Shown here: piece by piece, positions 41,380 through 52,468 of the stretch | Layout of the letters: each line of letters opens with the position of its first letter | Position numbering within the stretch: the first letter of the stretch is position 1 | Assembly (NCBI RefSeq): GCF_910592395.1 | Contig: NC_088323.1 | Coordinates: 8,186,001-8,250,000, forward strand | Direction: 5' to 3' | Source: Lineus longissimus | Taxonomy: Eukaryota > Nemertea > Pilidiophora > Heteronemertea > Lineidae | DNA: 64,000 bases | Made by a program: the position numbers and the translations under genes | The notes under the pieces: generated by a model | Told to the model about the DNA's origin: nothing | The model's database searches: none | What the model saw: only the letters and a program-made list of their open reading frames with translations

Positions 41380-42568
41380 TTTGAAAGTGGCCCAGTTTTT
41401 GGCAAATTCTGCAGGTGGCATTACGGGCGGGACATTCGTAACGATATTGACCAGATGACTCACCACAAAAGTAGCCTCTGCATGGTCTGTCCAGTTTGTA
41501 GTCGGGCAGGGAGCCTGCATTGTTTTGACGGCTGTTGTTGAATCGTCCATTGTTGTCGTTGTTATATCAATCGTTCGTTGGTTGTTTGGTGATGGGTCGG
41601 CTAGTTCTGCAGTCCTGGACGGCATAATTGGGGCGATCTGGTGGTGATGGCCGATTGTAGCCGAGGCGTTGGTTGTCTTGTCGTGAGTAATTGGCCTGAG
41701 GTTGTTGTTCTGAATGGGCACCACGCTGAAGTGTCAGCACGGCTTCAGTGAGAGCGGCGATTTTCGTCTCGATAGATGACATATCTGGCTGGGTCTGAAT
41801 TGTCCTTACAGAACATTGTTTAAGTTCTTTCACTGTTCGTTCGGCCAATTTGGCCACGCGGAGAAGATCCTCATACATGCGTGGATTTGATGGCATGACG
41901 TGTGCCTTTAGCTCCTGACAGAGTCCCCGAATCAGTAGAGGGAGTAGGAAGGACTCTGGCAGGTGGTGACCGGTGAAGTGTAGTCGCATCCTCTCTAGAT
42001 ACACTGTGCAGGACTCATCACCCTGTTGCTCGCTCAGGAGGCCGAGATCAATGTGCTGGCGGGTGAAGCGTTTTTTAAACGCCGCCTCTAGTGCTGTTCC
42101 GTCGTCCTTAGTTGGCTGTGGCAGGCCGGCGTACCAGGTGCTTGCTGCTGCCAAGAGGAATAATGGAAACCATGTCAGCTTCTGCTGAATCGACCAAGCC
42201 ATGCCGTTGGCGTATCTGGACCATAGGCTCCACCAGTGTCGGCCGTCAGTTGTGCCATCAAACTTCGGCAGGGACACGTTGGCTTGCAAGTTGAACGTCT
42301 GTGTCGGTGCTGTCGGGACCGCGCCGATCAGTGGCTGTGGACCATTTGGAATGACGTTTATCTGAGCCTGCTGTTGTGGTTGGGGCTGCTGGGCTTGTTG
42401 CTGTGGTTGTTGAGGTTGTTGCTGTGGTGGGGGCTGTTGCTGCTGCTGCTGCTGTTGTTGTTGTTGGCCTTGTGCTGGTTGCCCGTTGTCTGCTGCTTGG
42501 TTGCCTGCCGGTTGATTTTGGATTGGAGGCGCCATGTTGTATCGACGGCCGGATCTAGTGATGACCAT
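41380..42568 (-). pseudogene. Ty3/gypsy Gag with glutamine tract and zinc knuckle
   Basis: The start is MVITRSGRRYNMAPP, followed by a glutamine-proline tract of about 50 residues. The capsid-type region has LPKFDGTTDGRHWWSLW, then STWYAGLP and FTRQHIDL. The open frame ends at 41567. A CRICQKLGHFQNVC zinc knuckle follows in another frame (about 41390-41430), so a frame change separates capsid from nucleocapsid. Gag packages RNA into cytoplasmic particles. The poly-Q tract is unusually long for this family. Confidence 0.75.
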
Positions 42569-42639
42569 TGACAGCGGGGAAACTCACTTGGGTTGCGGGA
42601 TGCTGAAATCTTTGGGTTCAGTCCACCAATTATTATAAC

Positions 42640-43040
42640 GAGACTCTGTAGAAAAGGAGACAAGAATGTTAATTGTGGTTAGATGAAGTTTAATTGGTCT
42701 CCTGCAACATGATCTCTATACAATATAATACAATACAATACAATATATATACAATTGCAGTAACAGATTCACATGGTGATATAAAAGCTAGCTACAGATT
42801 GTACATGTCAATATTAGATAAGCTAAATACAACTTGAGAAGTATTTGGGCAGCAGGCATATAGTTTCTAGACTTAAATTAAGTACATGTATGACGCGTCA
42901 TGAGAGCTAAAGGTGTGGTGAAATATAACGGATGAAAATTGTAGTAAAAAGTTCGCTTACCTGTAGAAAAGGAGACAAGAATGTCAATTGTGGTTAGATG
43001 AAATTTAATTGGTCTCCTGCAACATGATCTGACGATTCCG
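42640..43040 (-). repeat. Directly repeated leader or LTR segment before gag
   Basis: A block of about 70 bases is repeated at 42645-42712 and 42961-43028. It runs from GTAGAAAAGGAGACAAGAATG to GGTCTCCTGCAACATGATCT, with AATACAATACAATA microsatellite between the copies. On the minus strand it precedes a TGGTGGACTGAACCC sequence that could prime reverse transcription. It may be the 5' LTR end of the gag-protease remnant. The region 43041-43744 holds nothing I can name. Confidence 0.45.
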
Positions 43041-43744
43041 CCTGGGTCAAGATGTTATAAAGCAGGCCTAGACCACGCCCGAAGCCAATCAAAATGCTCG
43101 AACCACAAACGACATCCTGTGACTCTCACTAGGATGAACAATCGATGTCCTCCACGTTTGGACGGTTGGAAAAGGGACATTTTTGGCTGGACTCTGTCGT
43201 GCCCAGACGCAAACTTAAGAATGTATGTAACTTGTAAATCGGACGGTCTCGTTAATCTGAAACGTGCCGTTAAATGTTGACCGGTCCCTAGGGTTTGTTC
43301 GGGCACGTAGTATTTAATTAATGATCGTGGCAGTGAGATTTGATTGATCTTTGCCGAAGCGGATGATTAACCCAGAGTTACACCGATCTTCGAAATGCTC
43401 AAGTAAATGACGTGCCATTGTCCAGTCTATGATGACAGGGAGTGATGTCATTAAAAGAGAGTGAAGTGGACGTTCACGTTCAGGCATGTTGCTGGACGTG
43501 TCCTAGACAATATTGTTTAGCTTAAATTGGTGAAAAGTAGTTACGTAAACATTGATAAGCATACCTAATGATCTGGAAGGTTGTACAAAATAAATCGTGA
43601 AAAAAGTTCTAAAATACGCTACATAATATATCACCCTAAACATAGAACGGGATGGATAGAGGAAAAAAGTTTGAAATTCCAATATTTCCCACTTTCTAGA
43701 CGAGCCGAAAGTTAGGAGGGCGGCTATTTGCTGTTGAGGGTTCA

Positions 43745-43930
43745 ATTTTGTGTCATTCAAACTTACCTATGGAACACTTTTGCATGTTACTCCATTTGGG
43801 CTCAAACACAAGAGTATCCCTTTAATTTTCTAAAGGGAGAACTGAGTTAACAGATTGGCCGCCAGGCGGCGCCCTGACCGATCCCGCGAGATCGCACCGA
43901 TCTCATGCCGTCATATTCAGTCTTTACTCT
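43745..43930. repeat. DIRS left inverted terminal repeat
   Basis: It is the complement of 50231-50449 with a few substitutions. Both arms contain CCCTTTAATTTTCTAAAGGG, itself palindromic, and the GCCGCCAGGCGGC palindrome. Confidence 0.85.
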
Positions 43931-44249
43931 TGTGCTTCTACGAAGCACATCGTTTTTTCAAAGCTGCCGTGAATTCGATTTAAAACCAAATTCAACCAGC
44001 CAAGTCTAGACGATTTTTGGGTTCATTCACCTATGGAGTAGACCGCCAAAGTAATCTTGGCATTAGTATTGCCCAGTCTATTTAATTATAGACATTTTCT
44101 TAGCTAGCTTAGTCGACCCGGCTCCATTATTTTGATCTTGGTAGGGTAGAGTTAAGTAGGCTATTCTCCGCTCTATTGTAATAAACAAGACTCAGATCCA
44201 TTGCAATAGTGTTTAATTCAAGTAGGCATGTTTTCCTTTCCATTAATTA

Positions 44250-46495
44250 TTGCGTCCTTTCTGGCCTACTTGGGGTTTCCAGTGTTTTTATTGTCATTGG
44301 TACCATATTTTATATGGCGTACCCCTCCGACGGCATCCTTTGTCTCACCACAAAGGAATGCGTCTGGTGGCGAAGACGCCTAAACCCTCTTCCGGTTCCG
44401 TTTCCGGGCATATAACCCGGAGGTCTAGCAAACCTCCCGCCACCACCCCTTCCGTCAGCCGAATTCCGGTTCCGGCCGCGGCTGCGAAGGATGCGGGATC
44501 TGACATTATTAATGTCTGTGGTCCCAAGGGAGACTTACATCCAATAAGTCTCCAAGGGTTTAATATACCCTGGACCTCAGGGAACCTTCCGGTTCCTCTG
44601 TCGTCCACTCCCCCGAGTACAAGCCCTTTGTACCCGCGGGAGCACCCTGCTTCCGGTCCGTCGATTGCAGTTCCGGTTACTGACGCGGGTTCCCGTTTTT
44701 CAGTAACCGAAGACTCTACTGGGGTTTTTTCTCAGTCTTTACTGCGAAATAACCCCAGTCCTCACGGACACAGTAGAGTAGGGCCGGACTTTATAACGCC
44801 ACCTCCGAAACGCCAGGCGTCTTCGGTAACAGCGTTTCCGCCCTCCGTACCTCCTTCTAAAAGGGCATCTGGTAGCTCCATACCGGCGAAGGAGTTACGG
44901 GCATTTCCGGTTTCGGACTTCGTCCTACCGGAAATGCAGGCACCTTCCTACGTTGGCCAACCTCTTGGGTGGAACCAACCGGAAGTGCCACCCCCTCCTC
45001 GTCGCAGAGGCGTCGTTCCCATGGAACGAGCTACGCAGAGAGGACATCTGAACTCTGGTTCAGAATATGGGCATCTTCCGCTTCCGGAAGACCCATTCGC
45101 CCGTACATACGGCTTCCAGGGTTCGCTTATGCGCTCACCCTCGCCTCAACCGCCCGTCGTTGAGAGAAGCCGCACGTCGGGTCCGGAACCCGAGTCGGGA
45201 CAGCAACTGTCCCAGCTCATCCAGATGGTAGCAGGTCTTACCGATAGACTCAACCATCTGGATCAGGGTTCCGGTTCCTCTGGTGCGCCTGGTCCCATCG
45301 GATACCCAGCATCCGACTCCTCTAGGAATTTTCTGAGAGCGAGAGTTCTCAGCCAGGCTACCGCTCCCCCAATCAGGAGGAGCTGTCACCAGAGGAGGCC
45401 AGTATCTTGTCGGATATGAGGACACTCAGATCCTTGATCAGAGCGTACCTCCCGCAGGATCTGTGCCCTACCCCGCCGGAACTGCCAGCCTTGTCAACAC
45501 CGACCTTTTCACTCTGGGGACAGGAAGTGGATCCCAATCCACAGGTTTCTCAAGGCTCCACTCGGGCACTTGAATTCCTTCCTCCCTCCCCGTCGGTGGT
45601 AGCAGTCTCTGAACTTTTGGAGCGTACAATCAGAGACTCACAAGGCGCCCACCAACGTACTTCCATCCCTGTCCTTCTGGCAGTCGGACCGGAAGCTTGG
45701 TGTAAATCGGGGAAGTTGTTCACGGCACAACTTCCTCCCGTTAGGCAGTACCGCGCTGACTATTATCGAGTCAGCTCGGCCGGCTGTCCAGCTGCAGCAT
45801 CGACTTCCATATTAAAGGACGATGTACAGCTGGACCAACTCGTGCCTAGGGTGACCTCCTCCTCGGCTTACCGAGACCTTAGAGCACAAGAGGGTCTGGC
45901 CAAAAACACGTTAGCGGTGCTCTCCTACGCAGAGCACACTAACCTGGCCCTAGCCAGATCCCTAAAAGATAATGAGTCACTATCTGATGACACAAAATCG
46001 CTTGTGACATCCTTGTCACATTCGATTAGGCACGCTATTGCTCTGTCCGCCAAGACCGCAGCAAATAGCGTCCTACTCCGTAGAGACGCCGCACTGGGCT
46101 CTCTCAATGTCATCAGATCCCTCTAGCTGGAAGGGGCCTTAAGAACCGCTCCTATGGACGGTTCTTTCCTGTTCGCAGATTCTGTACAAGAGGCGGCTCA
46201 AGCACAGAAAGATTGGGACAAATTATATGCCCCCACTGCGACAGAGAGGGCCAAGACCTCTCTACCTAACGCTAGAAAGATAGAGAGGCCCCAGCAGGCA
46301 TCGGGTTCAATCCCGTACGCCAGGCAGGTCCTGCCTAGGCCTACCCCGCCTAGTCAGCCTGCTCCTGCTGGATCCTTCCGACAGGAAGCGGAGGGTCGCC
46401 GGACTGGAAAGAGGAAAAATACTTCCTCTAACCAGGGTGGATCCGGTCCGACTAAGCACTCCTTTCGCCCAAGGGGTGCTGGCCGGAGGAGGTGA
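44250..46495 (+). CDS. DIRS Gag-like protein, broken
   Basis: Frame 1 (44250-45419) is proline- and serine-rich and starts after the leader. Frame 2 (45407-46495) continues with LRSLIRAYLPQDLCP and PEAWCKSGKLFTAQLPP, and a helical region with SHSIRHAIALSAKTAANSVL. It ends in a basic GRRTGKRKN tail. A TAG at 46124 interrupts frame 2 once. A 13-base overlap separates frames 1 and 2. DIRS Gag proteins are poorly conserved. The role as the particle or RNA-binding protein is inferred from position. Confidence 0.7.
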
Positions 46496-46829
46496 CTCCC
46501 CCCTCCTTTCTCCACCCGGATGCAAAAAGGAGCCGACTCCGGTAGTCGGGGGCCGTCTGCAAAAATTTGCAGACATTTGGGACGATTGGTGCCCAAAGGG
46601 GTAGCCAGTCCCAAACATGTTGAGGTACGGAGTGAAACTAGATTTCAACCGTACCCCCCCGTGACTCCCCCCTCCTTTCTCCACCCGGATGCAAAAAGGA
46701 GCCGACTCCGGTAGTCGGGGGCCGTCTGCAAAAATTTGCAGACATTTGGGACGATTGGTGCCCAAAGGGGTAGCCAGTCCCAAACATGTTGAGGTACGGA
46801 GTGAAACTAGATTTCAACCGTACCCCCCC
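46492..46829 (+). repeat. Exact 169-bp tandem duplication
   Basis: The unit starting GTGACTCCCCCCTCC occurs at 46492-46660 and again at 46661-46829 with no difference that I can see. It spans the gag-RT boundary. The second copy supplies the start codon context of RT (MLRYGVKLDFN). The length is not a multiple of three, so frames shift between copies. Confidence 0.85.
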
Positions 46830-48768
46830 GACTACCATATATCCAACCCCAGTTCAGCCACCGAAGGACCCAGTCAAGGCCTCTGCCCTCCAAGCAGAGG
46901 TCGCGACATTACTGGAGAAGCAAGATATCCAGGTCCTTCAAGATCCATGCTCCCCCGGCTTTTACAGCCACGTTTTCTTGGTTCCCAAGAAAGCAGGGAC
47001 ATGGAGGCTGATCATAGACCTTTCCAGGTTAAACACCTTCTTGAATGTTCCTCATTTCAAGATGGAAACCACCAGGTCTATAGCAACGGCGATACAGCCC
47101 AACGATTGGGCGGTATCGATGGATTTAACGGATGCGTACTTACATGTACCGATCCATCCAGACTATCAACACTTCCTTCGATTCCATTACGAAGGAAAGA
47201 CGTATCAATTCAGGGCCCTGCCGTTCGGTCTGGCATCGGCACCCCTAATTTTTACGATGGTTTTCACAGCCTTCGTCGCTCCCTTTCACGTGATGGGGTT
47301 CAAGCTCCATCACTACCTAGACGATTGGCTACTCCGTTGCAAATCGCGGGAACTACTACTGCAACAACTTCAGGTTCTAAAGCAAAAAGTAGTTTCCGCA
47401 GGTTGGATTATCAACGAAACAAAGTCAGAATTCATACCATCCCAAGACTTCGTTTACGTTGGAGTTCGGTTCCTTACGGCCATAGGGAAAATGCTGCCCC
47501 CCCTAGACAGGATAAAGAAAATTCTTCATCTCGTCGCAGAATTCAGAGGAAGGACTCAAGCTCCCGCAAGGCGATGCTTGAGCCTTTTGGGACTTCTGAA
47601 TTCGGCAGCAGACCAAATCCCCCTTGGCCGTCTATATATGCGTCCCATCCAGATGTTTCTAATGTCTCTATGGAAACCCCACAGGGACCCATTAGACAAG
47701 TTGGTATTGATACCTCAATACCTACTCAAGAACGTCTGGAACTTCTGGGAGTCGGAGACTCGTCTCCAAAGCGGTGTAGATCTTGCTCCACCGCCCCCAG
47801 AAGTGTCCCTGTTCACAGATGCTTCTCTACTAGGGTGGGGAGCACATCTGAACAACGGGGACATGTCCATAAGGGGTCTATGGACAAGGGAGGAGACCAT
47901 TCTTTCAATAAATATATTGGAAATGAAGGCTGTCCTTCTTGCCGTGAGGGCTCTTTCCCTTCACCTGAAGTATCGGAGAGTAACCCTGTTCTCCGACAAT
48001 TCTACAGTAGTAGCATATGTCAGGAGACAGGGAGGCACAAAGTCCGGCATTCTTTGCCAGCTAACTTGGGAGCTTTACCATCTTTGTGCCGACCTTGGAG
48101 TATCGATATGTGCCAGACACATACCGGGCAAACGCAACATCCTTGCCGACGCCCTGTCCCGTCAGAACAAACTAGTTCAGACAGAGTCGACACTCCATCA
48201 GGAGGTTGTAGACGACCTTTGTCGCCTTTGGCAATCTCCGAAGGTAGATCTGTTCGCCACCAGGCTGAACAATCGCCTTCCCATCTATTACTCTCCACTT
48301 CCGGACGAAGAGGCCCTGGAAGTCGACAGCCTTACAGCCTCTTGGGTCGGGCTGAACGCATATGCGTTTCCACCCCTCCCTCTCATCCAACCAGTCCTGA
48401 ACAAGATCTTGACCAGCCACCCGGTGAGAATAACTCTCATCGCACCTTGCTGGCCAAATCAGGCCTGGTTCCCAGCCTTGCTGGAGCTCCTGATAGACCA
48501 CCCCAGGAGTCTTCCTACTTGGAAGCACCTCCTGTGGCACCCCCTGGGGAGATGCTACCACCAGAACCCTGGATTTTTCAAGTTTCACGCCTGGAACTTA
48601 TCCAGTTGCATCTCCACCAGAGAGGCTTTTCGGACATCGCTGTCAAGCGCATGTCCGCACCTCAAAGGGGGTCTACCCTTGATGTGTATCAAGGAAAGTG
48701 GTCTACCTTCACTTCCTGGTGCAGGGAGAACGGAGTTAATCCGATCTCTCCCTCTATATACAGATTAG
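46786..48768 (+). CDS. DIRS reverse transcriptase-RNase H and C-terminal domain, 660 aa
   Basis: RT motifs appear in order: LVPKKAGTWRLIIDLSRLN, SMDLTDAYLHVPIHP (motif A Asp), ALPFGLASAPLIF (motif B) and HHYLDDWLL (motif C YLDD). RNase H has LFTDASLLGWGAHL, EMKAVLLAV, LFSDNSTVVAYV and NILADALSR. The last 160 residues (VDLFATRLNNRLPIYYSP, then IAPCWPNQAWFP) match the methylase-like domain typical of DIRS elements. The ORF is uninterrupted. Its 3' end overlaps the recombinase frame by about 220 bases. Confidence 0.92.
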   Translation: MLRYGVKLDFNRTPPTTIYPTPVQPPKDPVKASALQAEVATLLEKQDIQVLQDPCSPGFYSHVFLVPKKAGTWRLIIDLSRLNTFLNVPHFKMETTRSIATAIQPNDWAVSMDLTDAYLHVPIHPDYQHFLRFHYEGKTYQFRALPFGLASAPLIFTMVFTAFVAPFHVMGFKLHHYLDDWLLRCKSRELLLQQLQVLKQKVVSAGWIINETKSEFIPSQDFVYVGVRFLTAIGKMLPPLDRIKKILHLVAEFRGRTQAPARRCLSLLGLLNSAADQIPLGRLYMRPIQMFLMSLWKPHRDPLDKLVLIPQYLLKNVWNFWESETRLQSGVDLAPPPPEVSLFTDASLLGWGAHLNNGDMSIRGLWTREETILSINILEMKAVLLAVRALSLHLKYRRVTLFSDNSTVVAYVRRQGGTKSGILCQLTWELYHLCADLGVSICARHIPGKRNILADALSRQNKLVQTESTLHQEVVDDLCRLWQSPKVDLFATRLNNRLPIYYSPLPDEEALEVDSLTASWVGLNAYAFPPLPLIQPVLNKILTSHPVRITLIAPCWPNQAWFPALLELLIDHPRSLPTWKHLLWHPLGRCYHQNPGFFKFHAWNLSSCISTREAFRTSLSSACPHLKGGLPLMCIKESGLPSLPGAGRTELIRSLPLYTD

Positions 48769-49658
48769 TTGATTTCCTTATTGAATTATTCACGGAAAGA
48801 CAACTATCTGTCACGGCTATAAAAGGGTACAAGTCCGCCATCGCTTCTACCCTCCGTGTTTTAAGCACCTGGGATCTTCGTTGGGAGGACCAAATAACCC
48901 CTCTTTTCAGAGGAATGTTATTAGAGCGTCCTAGACCGGTTCACAACACCCCTAAATGGGACCTTTCTGTTGTCCTTAAGGTGCTCATGAGGCATCCTTT
49001 TGAACCCATGTCTATTTCATCCATGAAATATCTGACACTCAAAACGGTCTTTCTAGTAGCCTTGGCTACCGCCCAACGGAGATCAGAGCTCCATGCACTT
49101 TCTTTTAAGAAGCTGGCTTTCAGAGAGGGAGGGGAGGTTATCCTGGCTTTCATACCAGGATTTCTGGCGAAGAACCAGGGATTGGCCGCCTCTCGGCCCC
49201 CGGTTACTATTCCCTCTCTGTCAGGAACGATCTCTTATGATCTTCCTGACAGAACTTTATGTCCCGTCAGGGCCCTAAAGTTCTACATAAATAGGACAAA
49301 ACCTCCCGGTATCCGCCAGGGGAGAGACCGTTTGTTTTTGTCCTATAAGGAGGGAAATAAACGAGAGATAGCGGCCACCACTATTTCAAGGTGGATTGTG
49401 GAGACTATTCGTCTTTCCTACAACACCTTGAAGACTTCCTCTGATCTTCGTGCGCTAGCTAACATCTCAGCGCACGAAGTTAGAGCACTAGCCACCTCCT
49501 GGGCTAACTACCGAGGAGTTGCTCTTCAAGAAGTCGTTTCCGCTGCATGTTGGAGTAATCACTCCACATTCTCTCGTTTCTACCTACGAGACGTTTCTTC
49601 CCTCGTAGATGGCATGCACACAATCGGCCCGATTGTGTCTGCGGGGCATGTTGTTTGA
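48551..49658 (+). CDS. DIRS tyrosine recombinase
   Basis: The start is taken at the Met of MLPPEPWIFQVSRL, because the frame upstream overlaps RT and has no recognisable domain. An N-terminal core-binding region has YQGKWSTFTSWC and the TAIKGYKSAIASTL helix. The catalytic domain shows Arg in LATAQRRSELHAL, HEVRAL as the H-x-x-R box, then WSNHSTFSRFYL with the likely nucleophile Tyr. It joins the cDNA circle to target DNA and replaces integrase in DIRS elements. Intact and in frame to a TGA at 49656. Confidence 0.88.
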
Positions 49659-50087
49659 TCCTGGCTAGATCAAAAAAGGGGGGGGGAAGCCCAATTGAAG
49701 AGTCAAACGCGCATCTTGCGCCATTTTTGATATGCCCTATCTTCAACAATCCAGGCAACCCCTAGTAGACTAGAAAGGACGCAATTTCTTATTGTTGTTT
49801 AGCAATAACTCATTCTACACCCTTGAACATGCCTTACTTGCTCTAAGCTCTGTTGCCGGAAAGATGGTTTTATTACGCAATTCTAGCGCTTTCCGGAGAA
49901 TGGGTCTATTACTCTCTATAATATGATTGTAATACCGAGATCAAAATACCGGTCCTCCGGTTCTCCCCATTTCTTTCCCCTGGCGGTCCTCCTTAGCTAA
50001 TATGCCGGTGGTGCCTCCTGGATGGAACAACAGCTCAGCCTTAGGTAAGTCCTCGTTTCCCACCTCCAATAGGTTGCTGGGATTCGA

Positions 50088-50184
50088 TGCAAAAGTGTTC
50101 CATAGGTAAGTTTGAATGACACAAAATGCCCATTTCCTTACAAGAAATGGCCATTTTGTTAGTTCATACTTACCTATGGAACAC
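50088..50184. repeat. DIRS internal complementary region
   Basis: ATGCAAAAGTGTTCC followed by ATAGGTAAGTTTGAATGACA is the complement of the left end. TTGTTAGTTCATACTTACC through GGAACAC is the complement of the right end. They meet at GCCCATTTCC, so the internal segment templates the joint of the circular form. 49659-50087 is the 3' UTR. Confidence 0.85.
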
Positions 50185-50225
50185 GGCCCTCCCGCCGTCC
50201 CCACAAACGGGACATACTCTTTATT

Positions 50226-50449
50226 AACGCTCAAGAGTAAAGACTAAATATGGCGGCATGAGATCGGCGCGATCTCGCGGGATCGGTCAGGGCGCCGCCT
50301 GGCGGCCGAGCTGTTAAGTCAGTTCTCCCTTTAGAAAATTAAAGGGATACTCTTGTGTTTGAGCCCAAATGGAGTAACATGCAAAAGTGTTCCATAGGTA
50401 AGTATGAACTAACAAAATGGCCATTTCTTGTAAGGAAATGGGCATTTTG
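50226..50449. repeat. DIRS right inverted terminal repeat
   Basis: It ends with AAATGGGCATTTTG. The first 180 bases mirror 43751-43930; the last 35 are unique to the right end and are represented in the internal complementary region. Confidence 0.85.
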
Positions 50450-51808
50450 AATAAGATAGCATAATTTTATCGCAAAAGGAAGACCATTCCAAAACTGTAT
50501 TTACCTGACGTGTATCTCGCTGGATATCCGTGAAGTGAGGACCACTACTACTTCAGTCCTTTAATATACCTGTGTGACACGTAACAAGTACTGAAAAGGC
50601 GATGATCTAATCGCAGTTATTGATGTATTCACTGCATTGCGAAAAGCTCATCGTTACCGCATTGAATTAAATGGAAAGTGTCCTCTTTGACGGATATGGT
50701 TCACATGTCAATGGGCGAATAAAACATCACCCACGCACAATATTCCGATCAAAACTAATGAAATGCATAGGAAATTAGAATGATTACAACTAAGACCGAT
50801 CACTATTGACATTATTATTCGCCTGAAATATGATGTTTTGTAAAACCGTTTTCACACTACGGATATCATGGTAGCTACAGATAATATTCTTGCTAATCGT
50901 ATGTGTAAAACATCACAAGACCGCAAAATCTGATGACATAAACGTAGTCGTAAGGCTATTCGTAAGGCTGCGGAAGGTCTCTATTGTTCTCACTGCTACT
51001 ACATGTATTACTACCAGTATCATCTCCATTGGCATTGTTTACATTTCGATCAGTTGCGGAAATGTCAATCTTTTTCTGCTTACGGCGCCTTTTACGCCCA
51101 AATCTTTAGTTATTTCAATTTGGAACGGTATTTGATGCAATCGGAAGAATGTTTGCAGAAGAAACTCTGATTTTACGTGTAACAAACGAGAGAAATCATA
51201 GACGATCCATCATTTTGGACGCTACCGTTTCCACGCGCGGAGATTACTGAGCATTGCCGAAGTGATCACGTGGGTTGCGCTCCGCCAATCAGTGATAGTT
51301 ACATAAGTTATTCATCGGTTAGAGCGTCATTGATCACGTAATACTACCAAATATTGAAGTTTCCGTAGGATAATGAACCCAGAAAACAGTGTTGTTGTGA
51401 ACATATACTAAATGACACGAGTATGGTCACATGATAGAAAGATGGCCAGAGCTTTGATGAATCTGACGATATGCGACTTTCTGATGTTTGTTTTCGGGAA
51501 AAAATATGTTTCTAAGGCTCCAAACTTCACATTTGTTGTGGATTTTGTGGAATATACTTTACAGACTGGGAGGGTAGGGTCAACAAAAACACTTTTTTCT
51601 CGCATAAATAACTTTATTTTGCCAAAACTTGGTTAGTAGGGGAACTGATCTGTCAGTTTTTGCATGGATTTGAAGTTTGCCGAAAATGCAATTTTTATTG
51701 ATTTTCTAACCCGCGGCCCACCTTAAGGCTTTACTGACCAAATCGTTGATTGTGTTAAGTTTGGAAATGGCCAACATGCTTATCTTTTCATGTTTTTTTT
51801 CAATTTTC
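50450..51808. other. AT-rich stretch with no gene seen
   Basis: The open frames here are short and lack splice or family support. No repeat boundary was recognised. Confidence 0.5.
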
Positions 51809-52183
51809 TTAAGAATATTCTTTCTCACAGCTTGTGGCTGATGAAATAATGGCGCTACCTATTGTTATGCCACCCAAAGCTAAACCTATTGGTGCCGTGA
51901 TGACACCAGCTAAAGCGGAAACACCAACAGATCCAGCTGCAACGCTGGCAAAGTTAAGAAAATGGCTGATACCAGTCAGCAGATTAAAAGCTTTCTTGTA
52001 TTTTAAAAATATCTTTCTCCGACATTCAATCTCACCTTCAAAAAACTTCTTAACATCACTAATTTGATTAAGTCTGAAACCCTGAGGTTCCAAGCTTTGA
52101 TGGTTATTCTTTTCATCAATCATATCTTGATGATTTGAATCTTGATGATTTAAATCTGGATAAAGCCTACTTCTGTCTTCCAT
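51809..52183 (-). CDS. Hydrophobic two-helix protein, 124 aa
   Basis: A charged, Asn/His-rich N-terminus with a short DSNHQDM repeat is followed by a basic helix (IECRRKIFLKYKKAFNLL). Two hydrophobic segments follow (about residues 75-95 and 97-115; ASVAAGSVGVSALAGVI and APIGLALGGITIGSAI), rich in Gly and Ala. The pattern suggests a membrane or pore-type protein. I recall similar 'R-R-K-x-F-x-K-x-K' plus glycine-zipper ORFs in cnidarian and arthropod mobile-element neighbourhoods, without a named function. It lies 3' of an HNH-type remnant in the same AT-rich island. Confidence 0.45.
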   Translation of the reverse strand: MEDRSRLYPDLNHQDSNHQDMIDEKNNHQSLEPQGFRLNQISDVKKFFEGEIECRRKIFLKYKKAFNLLTGISHFLNFASVAAGSVGVSALAGVITAPIGLALGGITIGSAIISSATSCEKEYS

Positions 52184-52468
52184 TTAATTGATGAGAAAAA
52201 CTAGAATCAGTATGTCTGTCTGTAGCTTCGCTCGATCTAACTGATCTTGAACCAGGTGGTGGCTCATGTCTTGATGCCTCATCTTGTGATGGCTCATGTC
52301 TTGATGGTTCATCTTGTGATGGTTTTTCTTGCTTGTCTAGTTCCTATAGTTTTTTGTAAAATTGTTCTAACCTTTCTCTCCATTTCTTTGGTCGTTTAGT
52401 GTACCCCCAAGTCCTGTTCATTTATAAAGAGTAAATTTCTATTAACTTTATTACTCAAATCAATCATC

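Larger units (their letters stand above)
43745..50449 (+). mobile_element. DIRS-type tyrosine-recombinase retrotransposon
   Basis: Inverted termini (43745-43930 and 50226-50449) share ACTTACCTATGGAACAC-type and GGCGCCGCCTGGCGGCC blocks. A gag-like ORF, RT-RNase H and a tyrosine recombinase follow in order. An internal region (50088-50184) is complementary to the two outer ends joined head to tail, the hallmark of DIRS circular replication. No target duplication is expected, and none is seen. The termini and the RT and recombinase frames are complete. The gag region has one in-frame stop and one frame change, and a 169-base tandem duplication precedes RT. Confidence 0.92.

Noticed and set aside
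42236-42571. Leucine-rich open frame resembling a membrane protein on the plus strand
   Set aside because: It is the antisense of the Gag glutamine tract (CAA/CAG read backwards as TTG/CTG).
46689-48550. Long open frame upstream of the recombinase, overlapping RT
   Set aside because: No domain is recognisable in it, and the RT frame has full motif conservation over the same bases. It is an incidental overlap of the recombinase frame.
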